A program made the translations under genes and the position numbers. The notes beneath the pieces were generated by a model, which worked only from the letters and a program-made list of their open reading frames with translations, did no database searches and was not told where the DNA came from. From NCBI GenBank assembly GCA_034766995.1, contig CM068313.1, positions 29,270,825 through 29,334,824 on the forward strand: a stretch of 64,000 nt of DNA, read 5' to 3'. This document shows positions 1-11,916 of this stretch, piece by piece (within the stretch, counting starts at the first letter, position 1; each line of letters begins with the position of its first letter). The stretch is from Acanthacorydalis orientalis. Its lineage: Eukaryota > Arthropoda > Insecta > Megaloptera > Corydalidae.

Positions 1-1400
1 AATGTAACAACATAGGTTATCACATACGTAATATATACTTACCAAGTAAGTATTGAATTTTTAATTCTTTAAATATATAAAACCAAAAAAAATTAACACA
101 CGTGATGTAGTTTTAAATGCAAAAGATAGATTTTACTTAACAGGATTTTTATTTCAATGAGTAGATTAACTTAATTCGAAATAAATTAATTTAATTTATC
201 CTTAAACGAAAGTTGACATAATAAGTTCCATTTTAGTTTTTGATTGTATATTTTTTTGTATTGTTTTTCAGAGTTAATAATTATTGTTGATTCTACAAAA
301 ATATTATTAAGAAATTATACATTATTTTGTTCTTTACAGAATAGCGGTTATTAAAATTTAGTAATTTGAAGATATCCGCTTCAATTAATTCTTTCAGATA
401 TCTTTTTTTCAACTATGAACATATTCTATTACAATATTTCCAAATAAAGTATTTTGATGCATGTAGACATTAGTGTTAAATATGTGTATAATAGAAGTAA
501 GGAAGTAAAAAATAGATAATCGCCGTGAACATGAAAATATTTATTTATTTAGTACATGTTTTTTTATTACTGCGTTTTTACATTACAATGAATACTTGCT
601 ACACAAAATGCACAGAATATTTTCTTAAGTTAGAATTGTCGTATTTACTTCGATTCGCGAAACTTTTATTCTCAACTTTGATTCTACATTTAGTTTGTTT
701 CTGCATTTTAATTTTAAAGAAAAAAAGTTGAATGTAAGTTTGTTCATATAAATATGTACAAAACAAAGCTAAATATTCCAACACTATTAAGGAGATTCTT
801 GTGATCTAAGATCGATTTCACATACACGTTTGTAGTACACAAAAAATGTGGTTTTAAATCGGATGAAAACAAACTGGTCAATACGTATATTTATATGAAT
901 TTCGTATGAGTCGACGTACTGATAACAATGTGTTTCTAATTGTGGAGTCACATTTTATGACGTCACAAATGTTCGTGTTGATCTATTCGAAGATATATAT
1001 AAAAAAATGTAAAATTAGTTTGGTAGAAACAAAGGGAGAAATCAAATTAAATCTATGCTGAAGTACTGAATATGTTATATGATTAAATGGCCAATTTATT
1101 CTATATATATATATAACGTATTTGAAGAGGATGAAATAAAATAATATAAAAATTAATAGTTCAATGATATTATATCTGATATTGGAATGAATTTATCATA
1201 TTAACATTTATTACAAAATAACTAGTGCGAAGGTTTTAAATGATATAAACAAATAAAAGAAAAAGAAAAAAATATAGTTGTAATTACTCGTATTACTTAT
1301 ATTATTGTGCATTAGCATTAGTTTGTCATAAGTTAAATTTTTATACGGAATAGTAGAAATTACGTAGTAGCATATGTTTGAAAAATTAATAACTATATAA
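1..1400. other. AT-rich non-coding stretch
   Basis: Nothing recognisable is seen here. The short open frames are of chance length with no domain signal. A TGACGTCA word at about 958-965, which has the form of a CRE/bZIP site, is the only distinct motif. Confidence 0.5.
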
Positions 1401-1495
1401 GTTAAGTAGGTGCTAACTCTTATTATTTGAAAGTAAGATTTGAACTCATGACCTGACAAATAGAAAGTGGCTCGCCTTAACTATCAAATATGCCA
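1400..1495 (-). mobile_element. possible tRNA-derived SINE head (minus strand)
   Basis: Read on the minus strand, this segment has a word resembling a tRNA pol III A box (TAGTTAAGGCG, complement of 1473-1483) and, 25 bp further on, one resembling a B box (GAGTTCAAATC, complement of 1437-1447). That order and approximate spacing fit the head of a tRNA-derived SINE. No target-site duplication or tail was found, and no cloverleaf can be drawn with confidence, so it is not called a tRNA gene. A chance match in a slightly GC-richer patch remains possible. Confidence 0.3.
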
Positions 1496-1632
1496 TATAC
1501 TTCGGTTTTGCGTCTTTTGATGTTACAGTTATTTTATAAAATATGTTACGTGAAGTAAGCTTTTTTATTTGTAATATTTATGAAAGTTTGTTTTAATTTA
1601 ATTTATATTATTAATTTGTTATTTTTTACATG

Positions 1633-1633
<1 letters not shown>

Positions 1634-1697
<64 letters not shown>

Positions 1698-1713
1698 CCT
1701 GCAATTTGTATAT

Positions 1714-1757
<44 letters not shown>
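1634..1757. repeat. (TA)n microsatellite, two blocks
   Basis: Two nearly pure TA blocks (1634-1694 and 1716-1757) are separated by 21 bp of unique sequence. Tyr-Ile frames across this region on both strands are artefacts of the repeat. Confidence 0.97.
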
Positions 1758-1762
<5 letters not shown>

Positions 1763-2219
1763 TATATTTTTGTATAGAGTATCTATTATTTATTATATTC
1801 AACGTTTTCAATTTAGTAAGATATTTAATAACAGACTCGTAAATATACGCACACACAAATTTATACATATATACATCTTGATATAGGGCTTATATTCTTA
1901 AAAAAGGGAACTTTAACTGACTCATGTGATTATTATAATGTTGATTCTGTTGAAGTATATTTTCCAATATTACGATTTTTATTTATAACCAATATATTAC
2001 AAAAAAATAAATCAAGATGTCGAAAATTTTTAAAAAAAGTATCATTCAATTTCTATGCCATAAGTTTTTCTAATATTTTTTTCTACTAAAAAAGTATATG
2101 CAATTACTTTCTTTACAATATATGCCATTATTAATAAAACATTTCTACTTAACTATTGATCTTTTCGATTAGGGTTACTGCCCAAGAAAAAATATATTAA
2201 TTATGTTGTATGATATTCT

Positions 2220-2223
<4 letters not shown>

Positions 2224-2290
<67 letters not shown>
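2224..2290. repeat. (TA)n microsatellite
   Basis: A pure TA run of about 67 bp. Confidence 0.97.
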
Positions 2291-2292
<2 letters not shown>

Positions 2293-3164
2293 CTTTATTA
2301 CAAAAATACTTTTTTTTATTTATAGTATAGTAAATTCATGTAGCTATACATACATGTTTATACTTATGAATGTGTGAATAATGTTCATATATCTATTTTA
2401 TATTTTTTTTATTTATAGTACATTTCAAAGTATGTTTTTTTCTTTTGAAGTTCCTTGCACATTCTATGGTATTTTATACTCAAACATAATAAAACAGCTG
2501 ATTAAATTGCTCATTGTTTTGAGTCAGCACAAAATCAAGAAAACCTGGTACAAGGAATCTTAATTTAACGTAAACGTGCGATTGCAACCTTGAGTCCATT
2601 CTATGAATTATTGTAAGTTTGAAATAAAATAATATAGTCTATGTTTGTTAATATTTTTTTGTACTTTTTAATCATTATGTAGATTTTGAAGCTTCTAATA
2701 TTAACGTCACTATTTTCATATTTTTGAAAAAGTAAATGAACCGAGAATCGTTATTCCGTTGTAATTAAGAATAAGTAATTAATCGAAGTTTTTTTGTTTT
2801 ATCTATATTTTTATTTTGTTAATTATTTGTGCGTTTGGGAATTATTTTGTAGTTATTGTATGTACAAAAAAAAACAAATACATGTAAAATTCTTTTTGTA
2901 TGGTCTTGTTGTACACTTATACATGTATTTCTTTTTATGCATCTTTATATTACATTTTTAATAATTGAATATATATATATATATAATTTTTAAAATTATT
3001 TAAAATCGTAACTGAATACACGAACATATTGGTCTGTCATGTTTTAATTTTATTAAATGAAAACATAATTTTTGGTAAACGGACAATGACAATCACTTTT
3101 TACTTCATGTTCTGGAACTGCTATATTTTTTTAATTATTATTTTCCATCACTACGCTTTCGTGT
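2291..3164. other. AT-rich non-coding stretch
   Basis: No gene or repeat family is recognised here; only a short TA run at about 2970-2986. Confidence 0.5.
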
Positions 3165-3430
3165 TCTAAGGAATTGAGGCGATTGCATCCATTTTAAACT
3201 GGACAAGACGTTACGACAAGCCGGACTGTGTGGTCATCGCGCTCCAGCAGCATTCCTACGCACAGACAACGCTCAAATAAAACGATTGCGATCGTTTTTT
3301 CTCATGCCGATTGTCTTGTACTTGCGCGGGTAGCGAACGAGTGGACAAAAGGTTTGAATGTTCACTGAGATGAGTTCGAGTCGCCAGTTTTTGTTCCAAT
3401 GTTGACGTTGTTCGTTTATTTATAGAAATC
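3165..3430. promoter_or_regulatory. GC-richer island, candidate regulatory element
   Basis: Base composition rises sharply against the AT-rich surroundings, with several CG dinucleotides and the palindromic word CGATTGCGATCG near 3282-3293. One frame is open for about 36 codons up to a stop near 3278-3280, but it has no recognisable domain, and a stop-free run of that length is unremarkable at this composition. A conserved non-coding element is the better reading; an unrecognised small exon cannot be excluded. Confidence 0.3.
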
Positions 3431-3651
3431 GTTGGTAACTTTTTTTTCTAACTGCGTGATTAATTGAATTGCGATGAAACTAAATAATGCTTTACAAGCT
3501 ATATAAAAAAGATTTTAATTGTTGTTTTAGTTTACTAAATTATATGTTTAATATTAATTGAATAGTACTGATATGTCAATATTCATTTATTGCTAAATAA
3601 ATAAATACACGCATAACATTCATACATAAAATATAAACGATTACGATATGT

Positions 3652-3656
<5 letters not shown>

Positions 3657-3700
<44 letters not shown>

Positions 3701-3701
3701 A
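3657..3701. repeat. (CA)n(TA)n compound microsatellite
   Basis: About 15 CA units run directly into about 8 TA units. Confidence 0.95.
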
Positions 3702-5569
3702 TTCTAGAAAGTAATGTATTGGTTTTATGTTATCCTGGTGGTTTTCGTCTTTTTAGATTAGCCAAATATCTGCTTTCGTGTCACTATTAATTTAAATAAA
3801 TTAATTTCTGTTATAACAACATATTTTTAGATTCACTGTTTTACAGTTGATATGTTAATAGAACTACATAACACTGTATGAAATATTAATTTAAGATGAG
3901 CAATTTTTGAAACTCATCTAGTTGGAAAGTATGAAAATATTTAAAAATGAAAAAATAGAAAATAATTATTCAAAACGTTAATACAGGTAGGAAAAATGAA
4001 TTTTAATTAAATCATTGAATATAATCAATAGTTAACTAAAAAATAGTTATTGATGAACACTCACGTACACTTGAATAAATTCGGCATTATTCCGAAAATG
4101 ATAGAATTATTTAAGTTCAGAAATTTTAGTACAACTATTTAATGTAAATTATTTATAATAAAAATTTGTTTAAATTAATTCAATTTCTTATTAATGATAT
4201 AAATTTATTTGTTTATTAAATAAGATCAAAAAAATTTTTGTTATTATAAATGTTCAAAATTGTTGACATTTGACAAATAATATTTACTACTAATTAGAAT
4301 TCTGACAAAATGATTGAAAATAATTAGGATTTTAGTGATTAACTATATCGTTACAGATTATTGTAATTACGTTAGCAAATTACACATACACGTTCATACA
4401 TACATACACACATATATATATATATATTATAAAATATAATTTTTGTAAAAGATTTTTTAAAAATTATATGCATTTAAATAGTGAATATGAAATGTACAAT
4501 ATTAAACTTTTTATTAAAATCGTTTAGATATTTCGTCAATATTCCTTTCCTAAAAAAATTGTACACAATTAAAAAAAAGGAAATAAGACACAACATTTTT
4601 AATAAGTGATTAAAATATTTTGTTGTTGTTATTTTGGGCTTAAGGGTGTATCGAAAAAATCTGTTGGGGATATAAATGTTTTGTAATATTATTATTTAAT
4701 TCAAAATGTAAATTTATATTTTTTTGCTTGTTTTTATCGTATAATTATATTATTAGTATAAATCAAGATTAACGTTATTCAGAAATCTGTATAGACGTTT
4801 CTAGGCTTAATTATTTTACATTTATAACACTATGAAAAGACTAATAATGAAAAAAAGACAAAAAACTCAAACACTGATTATCTAGTAGCAGTTTATCAAT
4901 TTAAAAGATAAGGTTCACCTTAATTGTTTCGATAAAAATACCATTAAGACACGGTAGCACGAATTTGTGGTCATCAGTGATAAACAGATCAGTCGTTTAT
5001 AACATGAAATTTCAAACGTAACTGATGTTAATAGCAAAGAAACACTTATATTTTACAGAATGTTTACAGCTTTCTCATACACAGTAAATAGAGCACGCTT
5101 TTGAAAATTTAATAATAATCTACTTTTGAAGTGAATTTTTCATTCTAGTATATATATATATATATATAACCGTACATTAAATAATTTTAAAAATAATGAT
5201 AATATAATGTATTGATATTATTTGAAAAATAAATTCGATTAACATTTAATGTTCCAAAAGTAATTTTTAATATTTAGATTAATAAAAATATTTCTAGAGT
5301 TATCTTGGAAAAACGAGATATATGTTATTTAAATTATCTTGAGATAAAAATATTTTATGTAGATTTCGATCTCTTATAAACTTGTAATTGCCGAGAAAAA
5401 AGTTTATTAATTTATAAAAAAATATATATTCATCTTTATTCATGAAAAGATTTCATATGTAATTTATATAGATAGTAATTCAATAACCTTTTCAGCATAT
5501 CAACCACTGAATCACTTAATCTTTCATTCGATTACATACGATGAATCTTAGTCTATAATTAATACGATT
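3702..5569. other. AT-rich non-coding stretch with a small mixed-composition patch
   Basis: Mostly featureless. Short TA runs lie near 4412-4427 and 5147-5168. A patch at about 4880-5060 is less AT-rich and contains the near-palindrome TAAGGTTCACCTTA (4909-4922). No coding signal. Confidence 0.45.
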
Positions 5570-5910
5570 TAATTAGATAAGGTGATGAGATGCACTTAGG
5601 ACAAGCGTTGAGGTGCTTGCGACTGCAACATAAAGTACACATATAGCTTAATGCACTTTATATCGTCACAACCGATGTACAGTAATCTGGAAGATAAAAC
5701 GATGACAAAAACGTCGATAACAGAAATTAAGTTGCTGCCTGGAAACTCCACTCATGCAATTTAATGAAACAATTTCGTATCATTTATGTCACTTCTCAAT
5801 CGATACGATATTTATATGCATAGATGGCTGTGTGTGTGTGCATTGAAATCACCTGAACAAATCAAACGAAACGATATTGATAAATATTATCGAAAATATC
5901 TATGGCACGT
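5570..5910. promoter_or_regulatory. GC-richer island, candidate regulatory element
   Basis: A block of mixed composition with a GATA-type word (AGATAAGG, 5575-5582) and several CG dinucleotides. The frame at 5786-6004 has no recognisable domain and runs into AT-rich sequence, so it is not taken as a gene. Confidence 0.28.
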
Positions 5911-6144
5911 CGACTTTATATATATATTTTTTTATTTAATTTGGAATTCTTTCAAGAATGTATATTACTGCTGCGTGTATCTTTTAATTATGCTTTCACT
6001 TTAATTTATCGAATTTGATTACTTTTACATATCTTTGAGTTAAAATTAAATTATAGTGGGCGTTTTAATGCAAATTTACTAAATAACATGGATTTCTTTA
6101 TGAGACAAACGACTTTATTTTTACTCATATTATATAATCTATAA

Positions 6145-6183
6145 ATATATATATATATATATATATATAAATATATATATATA
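6145..6183. repeat. (TA)n microsatellite, interrupted
   Basis: TA run broken by a single AA step. Confidence 0.9.
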
Positions 6184-6279
6184 CATAACTACTACATATA
6201 TATACATAACTACTTAATTATATAAATAAATGTTTATTACATTAAAAATTTAAATTAAAAAGAAACATAACTTAAATGT

Positions 6280-6282
<3 letters not shown>

Positions 6283-6314
<32 letters not shown>
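6283..6314. repeat. (TA)n microsatellite
   Basis: Pure TA run of about 32 bp. Confidence 0.95.
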
Positions 6315-6316
<2 letters not shown>

Positions 6317-6616
6317 ATATCCCACATAAAATTTGCAGTTCTAAATTTTTTTTTTTAAAATGCAAGTTATTCTTGCAATTGATGTTTCATGATATATTAA
6401 CGCAACAAAAAAATAATTTATATAGTTGAAGGAAATAAATATTACAAAGCATATAATCAATAATTCAATATTCTCTTATGCGAATTAAAATAACATGAAA
6501 AAAGTATATTTTATGGATAAGTAATGAAATAAAGAGCATCAAAATTTAAAAAAAAATTACAGTAAGTAAAGCATAGTAAATATACACTTTTTTGCTGAAA
6601 GTAAGATATCATCGTT

Positions 6617-6619
<3 letters not shown>

Positions 6620-6687
<68 letters not shown>
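6620..6687. repeat. (TA)n microsatellite, interrupted by G
   Basis: TA run with one internal GTA step near 6671. Confidence 0.95.
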
Positions 6688-6879
6688 CAGATTGACAGGT
6701 AGTTAGATAATAACTTTCCACTGCTTAAATAATATTTCTAGGATATAAAAGAAAGAAAAAAATGAATGAAATTAAATAACAAAAACTAGCTTCTGTAAAT
6801 AAATATTTTAGAGTTCAAGGTTTCGCTACTTAGTAATTGTTATTATTTTATATAAGAAGCTATCAATAGTCTACTATCG

Positions 6880-7110
6880 TTTATTAACAATCGACAAAGG
6901 CGCTATCAAACTTCTATTTAATTACATTCTCGTATCATGACTGTGCGTATCGTAAATTATATAAAAAAAAACTAGACCAGCCGCAACTCTTTGTTTTATC
7001 TTTAGAATTAAAATTTACTTTAAGGGGATATTGTATGCAAATCTAGCTGCATTCCAGCTGATAGTTCAGTCAGTCGCCACTGGTCACTAAGCGGCGCTAT
7101 ACTTGGTATG
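6880..7110. promoter_or_regulatory. GC-richer island with octamer and Inr-like word
   Basis: Contains a perfect octamer ATGCAAAT (7035-7042), the POU-domain recognition word, and CAGTCAGTCGC (7067-7077), which includes the insect initiator-like TCAGT. The last 80 bp are GC-rich and include GGCGC. No TATA box, start codon context or exon is visible downstream, so a promoter is only one possibility; an enhancer is equally likely. Confidence 0.3.
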
Positions 7111-7185
7111 TATTATTGATCTTTTTTGTTTATTTTCTTTATGGGAATATACTTCAGTTCTTTGTCAAATAATCAATTTAATGTG

Positions 7186-7187
<2 letters not shown>

Positions 7188-7241
<54 letters not shown>
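7188..7241. repeat. (TA)n microsatellite
   Basis: Pure TA run of about 53 bp. Confidence 0.97.
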
Positions 7242-7242
<1 letters not shown>

Positions 7243-7790
7243 GATTGACAATCTACAACAGTATAAAAACCTAACTTAATTTTTATTTATTTTATTTAGT
7301 TTTATATTTAAATTATTTAATGAAAGTGACATTTATAGAAATGTATTGTTTAGTGATTTGCACAATTTTGATGTCGTTTTTGAACTTATCATTAGACTTT
7401 ACTATAAGTAAGTTTTTATATTTATGAGATTTTTATTAATTTTAATTATGTTAAAATGTGTACGTTACTTTTAAATTAAATCGTATAACATATTTTATTG
7501 ATGTTCTTGGAAAAATATTTTATATTTTTTATCATTTTTTCAACAATTGCTATCGTGTTTTATTAGTATATCAAAATACTAGATGAAAACAAATTATCTT
7601 AGATAGAAATGTAAAAAAATAGCTAACCTTTGATGGATTAATGAAATATATTTTAACATTTGTGTTTAATTCTTTTTTATTATCTGCGTATTATTATAAA
7701 TTTTAATATTGTAATAACTCATGGTTCTTGTTAAACATTTTACTATCAAATATTATTAATTGTTAAAAGATCTAATTTATGTATTTTTAA

Positions 7791-7797
<7 letters not shown>
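7242..7797. other. AT-rich non-coding stretch
   Basis: Nothing recognisable on either strand. Confidence 0.5.
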
Positions 7798-7837
<40 letters not shown>

Positions 7838-7843
7838 TATTAT

Positions 7844-7897
<54 letters not shown>
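7798..7897. repeat. (TA)n microsatellite, two blocks
   Basis: Two TA blocks (7798-7833 and 7847-7897) flank a short AT-only spacer. Confidence 0.96.
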
Positions 7898-7899
<2 letters not shown>

Positions 7900-7959
7900 G
7901 AGAATAATTAAAATGACTGAAGTATTTGACGATACATTTAAACAAATTCTAAATTTTCA

Positions 7960-8520
7960 ATCTTTGCATGGTTTAAACATAAATTTCGTTTCATTCTTTT
8001 GTGATAGAGTTATTGAAACTAACAATCGACTTAAAATTTTGTAACTGATAAAAATCGGATCGGTGATACGTTTTAATCTTATAATAAAAAAGAATGGTCG
8101 ATAGTCTAGATGTCGCACGCGTGTACAATACAACAATGCTCATGTCGCCCGCGGACTTTTTGAAAATCGTAAACATAACAAGGCGTAGCACATCGAGATC
8201 TCGCATCTTATATTATTGTCGGCGGTGTATGTTTCCATGCGCTCTACTATGTAAAGTGTTGAGACGCAAGTCATAATTCTATCCAATTACGAACTACTCC
8301 ATTTTTATCAGTGATGGATCTAGTTGCCGCTTCAAATACCTACTTACCTACCTTGGCCCCGGCTTGTTATGTTTTATTACAGACGCTACCGCTCCCGCAC
8401 TGTACAGCCATATTATTAACTTTAATTATTTTTGGAAGATTGGTGAATAGGTCACAAACTAAACGTACTTATTTGTATTACGACCTCTACTAGCTATTTT
8501 CTCAATTGTATCTTTAATCT
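7960..8520. promoter_or_regulatory. large GC-richer island, candidate regulatory element
   Basis: About 560 bp of clearly more balanced composition, with many CG dinucleotides, especially 8100-8420. Three overlapping open frames of 60-71 codons lie on the two strands (7991-8206 minus, 8094-8276 plus, 8311-8493 plus). None shows a recognisable domain; they are most easily explained by the local drop in AT content. Candidate conserved non-coding element. Confidence 0.35.
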
Positions 8521-8929
8521 AATGAACCGATGTCTTGTAAATAGGTTTTATAACATACTTGATTACGAATGAAAGACCTATTTTAATGATCTATTTGTAA
8601 CTTATTACTGACCGTTTTTCTTATAAACCGATCACTAATACAATTCTGTATCGTTTTCTCTTCTAAAACATTCATTTTTTCTGTTTTCTTTGTTGTTTAT
8701 CTTATACAGAAAAATCAATAAAAATAATTATCACTTTTTCATTGAACAGTAGCTGAATTATAAAAGTGGAAAATTATAATTTTTCAGGAACTGCTATTTG
8801 TTAAAGAATTGCAGAAAAAATGATTAATCATTAGTTTAAAATTTTGGGAAGAAAAGCAGTCTTAGTCCAAATTGATGTAATAATTCATTATTTTCTAAAT
8901 ATAAAATAATATAGTATGCATGTGAATAT

Positions 8930-8932
<3 letters not shown>
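8521..8932. other. AT-rich non-coding stretch
   Basis: Nothing recognisable. Confidence 0.45.
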
Positions 8933-9000
<68 letters not shown>

Positions 9001-9039
9001 GTATATATATATATATATATTATTATTACACATACACAC

Positions 9040-9082
<43 letters not shown>
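8933..9082. repeat. (TA)n/(CA)n compound microsatellite
   Basis: TA run with GTA interruptions (8933-9021), a short CA segment (about 9030-9042), then another TA run (9045-9082). Confidence 0.95.
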
Positions 9083-9085
<3 letters not shown>

Positions 9086-9139
9086 GAATGATAATGTAAA
9101 CATTATGTTTAATATTCAGTTTTGTTTGTTTCATTGAAA

Positions 9140-9340
9140 CAATAAACTTACCAACGTATGAAATGTTGGCAGTAGTAAAACTTAACTAGGTGCTTTGACC
9201 GTTAAAACGAAAAGCGTTCGACTAAATGGTAATGGTACTTCTTCGACTTATGATTGTAATCTGATAGTAACAACTTGGATAATTGTGGTTGAAAATCGTG
9301 CAGAGAACTGAATGCGGTAGTTGTATAAGAGTTTATTTTG
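9140..9340. promoter_or_regulatory. small GC-richer island
   Basis: Modest rise in GC with words such as ACCGTTAAAACG and AAAGCGTTCG. No coding signal. Confidence 0.2.
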
Positions 9341-9462
9341 CTATTTGGGATATTTTGACGAATCATAATTTTGATAAGTAGAATGGTTTTGATCAAATGA
9401 TATTTTTTGTTATTCTTAGAATATATAATTTGCATTCTCTTACTATATTATAACCATAAATA

Positions 9463-9483
9463 TACATGTACATATACATACTC

Positions 9484-9535
<52 letters not shown>

Positions 9536-9556
9536 GAGTATGTATATGTACATGTA
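9463..9556. repeat. 94-bp perfect palindrome centred on (TA)21
   Basis: A 26-bp left arm (9463-9488, beginning TACATGTACATATACATACT) is repeated exactly in inverted orientation at 9531-9556. The 42 bp between them (9489-9530) is pure TA and self-complementary, so the whole 94 bp reads the same on both strands. It could extrude as a cruciform or form a long hairpin in RNA. It also explains why the frames on the two strands here encode the same peptide. Confidence 0.97.
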
Positions 9557-9879
9557 ATGTATGTATATGTACATATGTATATGTACATTAATGATGTTAA
9601 CACAAATACTAAAATAAATAAAAAATTCAAATGATTAATAAAAAACTCCCCATATTTATATAGAAAATACATATATTCTTATCGAGGAATTTCATGTTCC
9701 CAAAATAACTGTTACTTTTACAAAACATTCCATAGATGTCTATATCTTTGTCAATATATAAATAATAGTATATTTTTAGATTGCTTATTAATTTGTATGT
9801 AATGTAAATGTTATACGATAAAAAATTGATTCAATTAAATATATCAAATTCTCTATCAAATAAAAAAAGTATATCAGAT
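9557..9879. other. AT-rich non-coding stretch
   Basis: Begins with a short alternating TATGTACATATG-like purine-pyrimidine tract (about 9557-9588); otherwise nothing recognisable. Confidence 0.45.
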
Positions 9880-10260
9880 AATTTAACTCCAGTGGCTGGT
9901 TAATAAATGAATCAAAAGGTATCCGATAATATCTAGTGGTCAGACACAAAAAAGCTATCACAGTAATTTTACGAACTATTAAAGAGATTGTTATATTGAA
10001 TTCTTCTGTCTTGTTAAGACTTCATCAATCAAACCGCAATAGTTAAATTTACCAGCACTGCCAGAATTCCGTTAGACAATGTTCAATTAGAAAGAAAAAA
10101 AAATATTAACAAATTTTGCTTGGACCTCACAAGTTGATAACGAATATATGATGCGCTAATTTGAATAGATTAGTTTAGGCAGTGAAACATAATCATGACT
10201 CTTTACAAAGAAATTAGAAAATAAATGGAGCGTTGTAATAATATGCGATAATTATCAATA
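9880..10260. promoter_or_regulatory. mixed-composition patch, weak regulatory candidate
   Basis: Less AT-rich than its flanks, without coding signal. Confidence 0.18.
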
Positions 10261-10619
10261 ACCGCTTGTTTAATAAATTAAAGTAAAATTTGTCATGTTT
10301 ACTGAACTACTGTGAAAACATGTTATTTCTAAATTAGATTGATTTAGATTATAATCAGATTTGATAAAATGACTAACTTTCCAGATCCCGTCGTATTTAA
10401 AATCGTTTTTGAAGCTTACCATTAAAAATATGAATCGATTAAAGTGACAAGCTTGTGATATTATTTTATGCGGAAAAGATGGCATTTAATATTAAGTTTT
10501 TTTTTTAAACAATAATAATAAAATTGGATTGTATTATCATATGGAGATTTTATTTTTTGATAAAATAATATTTAATACAGGAGAGATCAAAATTCTACGT
10601 AGTTCGAATTTATTTTTAA

Positions 10620-10760
10620 TTATTATAACGGTTGACCATGGAGTTAAGAAAATATTGTCAAAGACTATAAACAAATATTGTACCGGTACAATAACTGCCG
10701 TTGTACTATTGATGTTATTATGTCATATCTTGAGATGGTAAAGCTAATTCAATACGAACG
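10620..10760. promoter_or_regulatory. island with an 18-bp palindrome
   Basis: Contains the perfect palindrome TATTGTACCGGTACAATA (10676-10693), centred on ACCGGT, a core similar to Grainyhead-type sites. Surrounding composition is somewhat elevated in GC. Open frames here are of chance length. Confidence 0.28.
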
Positions 10761-11001
10761 CCTACTCAAAAAGCAAATATTAATGAATTAGTTAACAATA
10801 ATTTGCATTTAACATTGCTTTAGCCAATATTTCGAAAAGAATAAATCAAAGGTTCAGAATACGATTAAATATTGTCAACAAATCTTAGTCGATTTCATTT
10901 GCTGTGATCATTATGTGAAAGAGATGTTTATGAACACCATAATGTGACTAATTAGCATATTTTTTATATTAAATTACCATTTTTTACCGTATTATGCATA
11001 T

Positions 11002-11062
<61 letters not shown>
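11002..11062. repeat. (CA)n(TA)n compound microsatellite
   Basis: CA run (11002-11022) passing directly into a TA run. Confidence 0.95.
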
Positions 11063-11065
<3 letters not shown>

Positions 11066-11327
11066 CTGTATAGAATATGAATGTTAAAAAAATAATACAG
11101 TTGACATAGGTATTACAATATCTTTAATGTATATATATTTTCTATTTTTGTTCATTAAAAATGAAAAATAATAAAAAAAACACATAGTATTATTCATATT
11201 TCTTAGATAAATAAAAGAAAATTAATAATCATTAAACTCATATGTTATTATCTTTGCAATAAATTTTATATAGTTTTTGTTTATTAGCGATCAAAATGGC
11301 TTAGACTATAACACTGATCTTTTTTAT

Positions 11328-11334
11328 TCTGAAT

Positions 11335-11386
<52 letters not shown>

Positions 11387-11393
11387 ATTCAGA
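11328..11393. repeat. 66-bp perfect palindrome with (TA)n core, at a retrotransposon 5' junction
   Basis: TCTGAATTATTAT (11328-11340) is mirrored exactly by ATAATAATTCAGA (11381-11393) around a pure (AT)20 core. The right arm ends just where retrotransposon-coding sequence begins. Confidence 0.95.
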
Positions 11394-11916
11394 TGGAGCT
11401 CTTTCGGACGAAACGCCTCAATATTTAAATCAACAATCCCACTCTGTTTAAAGAAAAAAGTATTCGATCAGTGTATACTACCGGTCCTTACCTACGGCAG
11501 CGAAACATGGGTGCTTAACGCCAAAATAGTTCAAAGACTCCAAACAACACAACGAAGTATGGAAAGATGCATGTTGGGAATAACAAGAAGAGATAGAAAG
11601 AGAATAGAATGGATACGAAAACAAACCGGAGTCACAGATATAATAAGAAGAGTAAAGAGTCTGAAATGGAAATGGGCGGGACATGTCGCAAGAAGAGAAG
11701 ACAACCGATGGACAAGAGAAATTATTGACTGGGAACCAAGGAATATGAAAAGACCGAGAAAGAGACCAATGAACAGATGGGATAAGGATATTAAAAACTT
11801 TATTGGAAAACTGTGGAAAAGAGAGGCACTGAATCGAACAAAATGGAAAGTCATGGAAGAGGCCTTTATCCAGCAGTGGATTGACAGGGGCTGAATATGA
11901 TGATGATGATGATGAT
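11388..11916 (+). mobile_element. 5'-truncated RTE-like non-LTR retrotransposon, 3' end with intact frame
   Basis: One frame is open from 11388 to the TGA at 11892-11894, about 168 codons, encoding the segment that follows the reverse-transcriptase domain in insect RTE-like elements. Family signatures in order are VFDQCILPVLTYGSETW (about 11446-11510), MERCMLGITRRDRKR, LKWKWAGHVARREDNRW (about 11665-11714), an Arg/Lys/Pro-rich stretch, and a C-terminal QQWIDRG. The catalytic palm motifs and endonuclease domain lie upstream in full elements and are absent, so the copy is 5'-truncated and cannot move by itself. A (TGA)6 tail (11898-11916) follows the stop almost at once, the simple-repeat 3' end usual in this clade. 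(TA)n tracts abut both ends, so the target was probably a TA array and no distinct target-site duplication can be read. The absence of stops suggests recent insertion. It is not a host gene. Confidence 0.9.

Noticed and set aside
1400..1495. Functional tRNA gene
   Set aside because: The boxes are imperfect and no cloverleaf with acceptor pairing could be drawn.
1580..1868. Tyr-Ile-rich open frames across (TA)n arrays, here and at many other arrays
   Set aside because: They are the automatic translation of TA dinucleotides, occur on both strands and have no unique domain.
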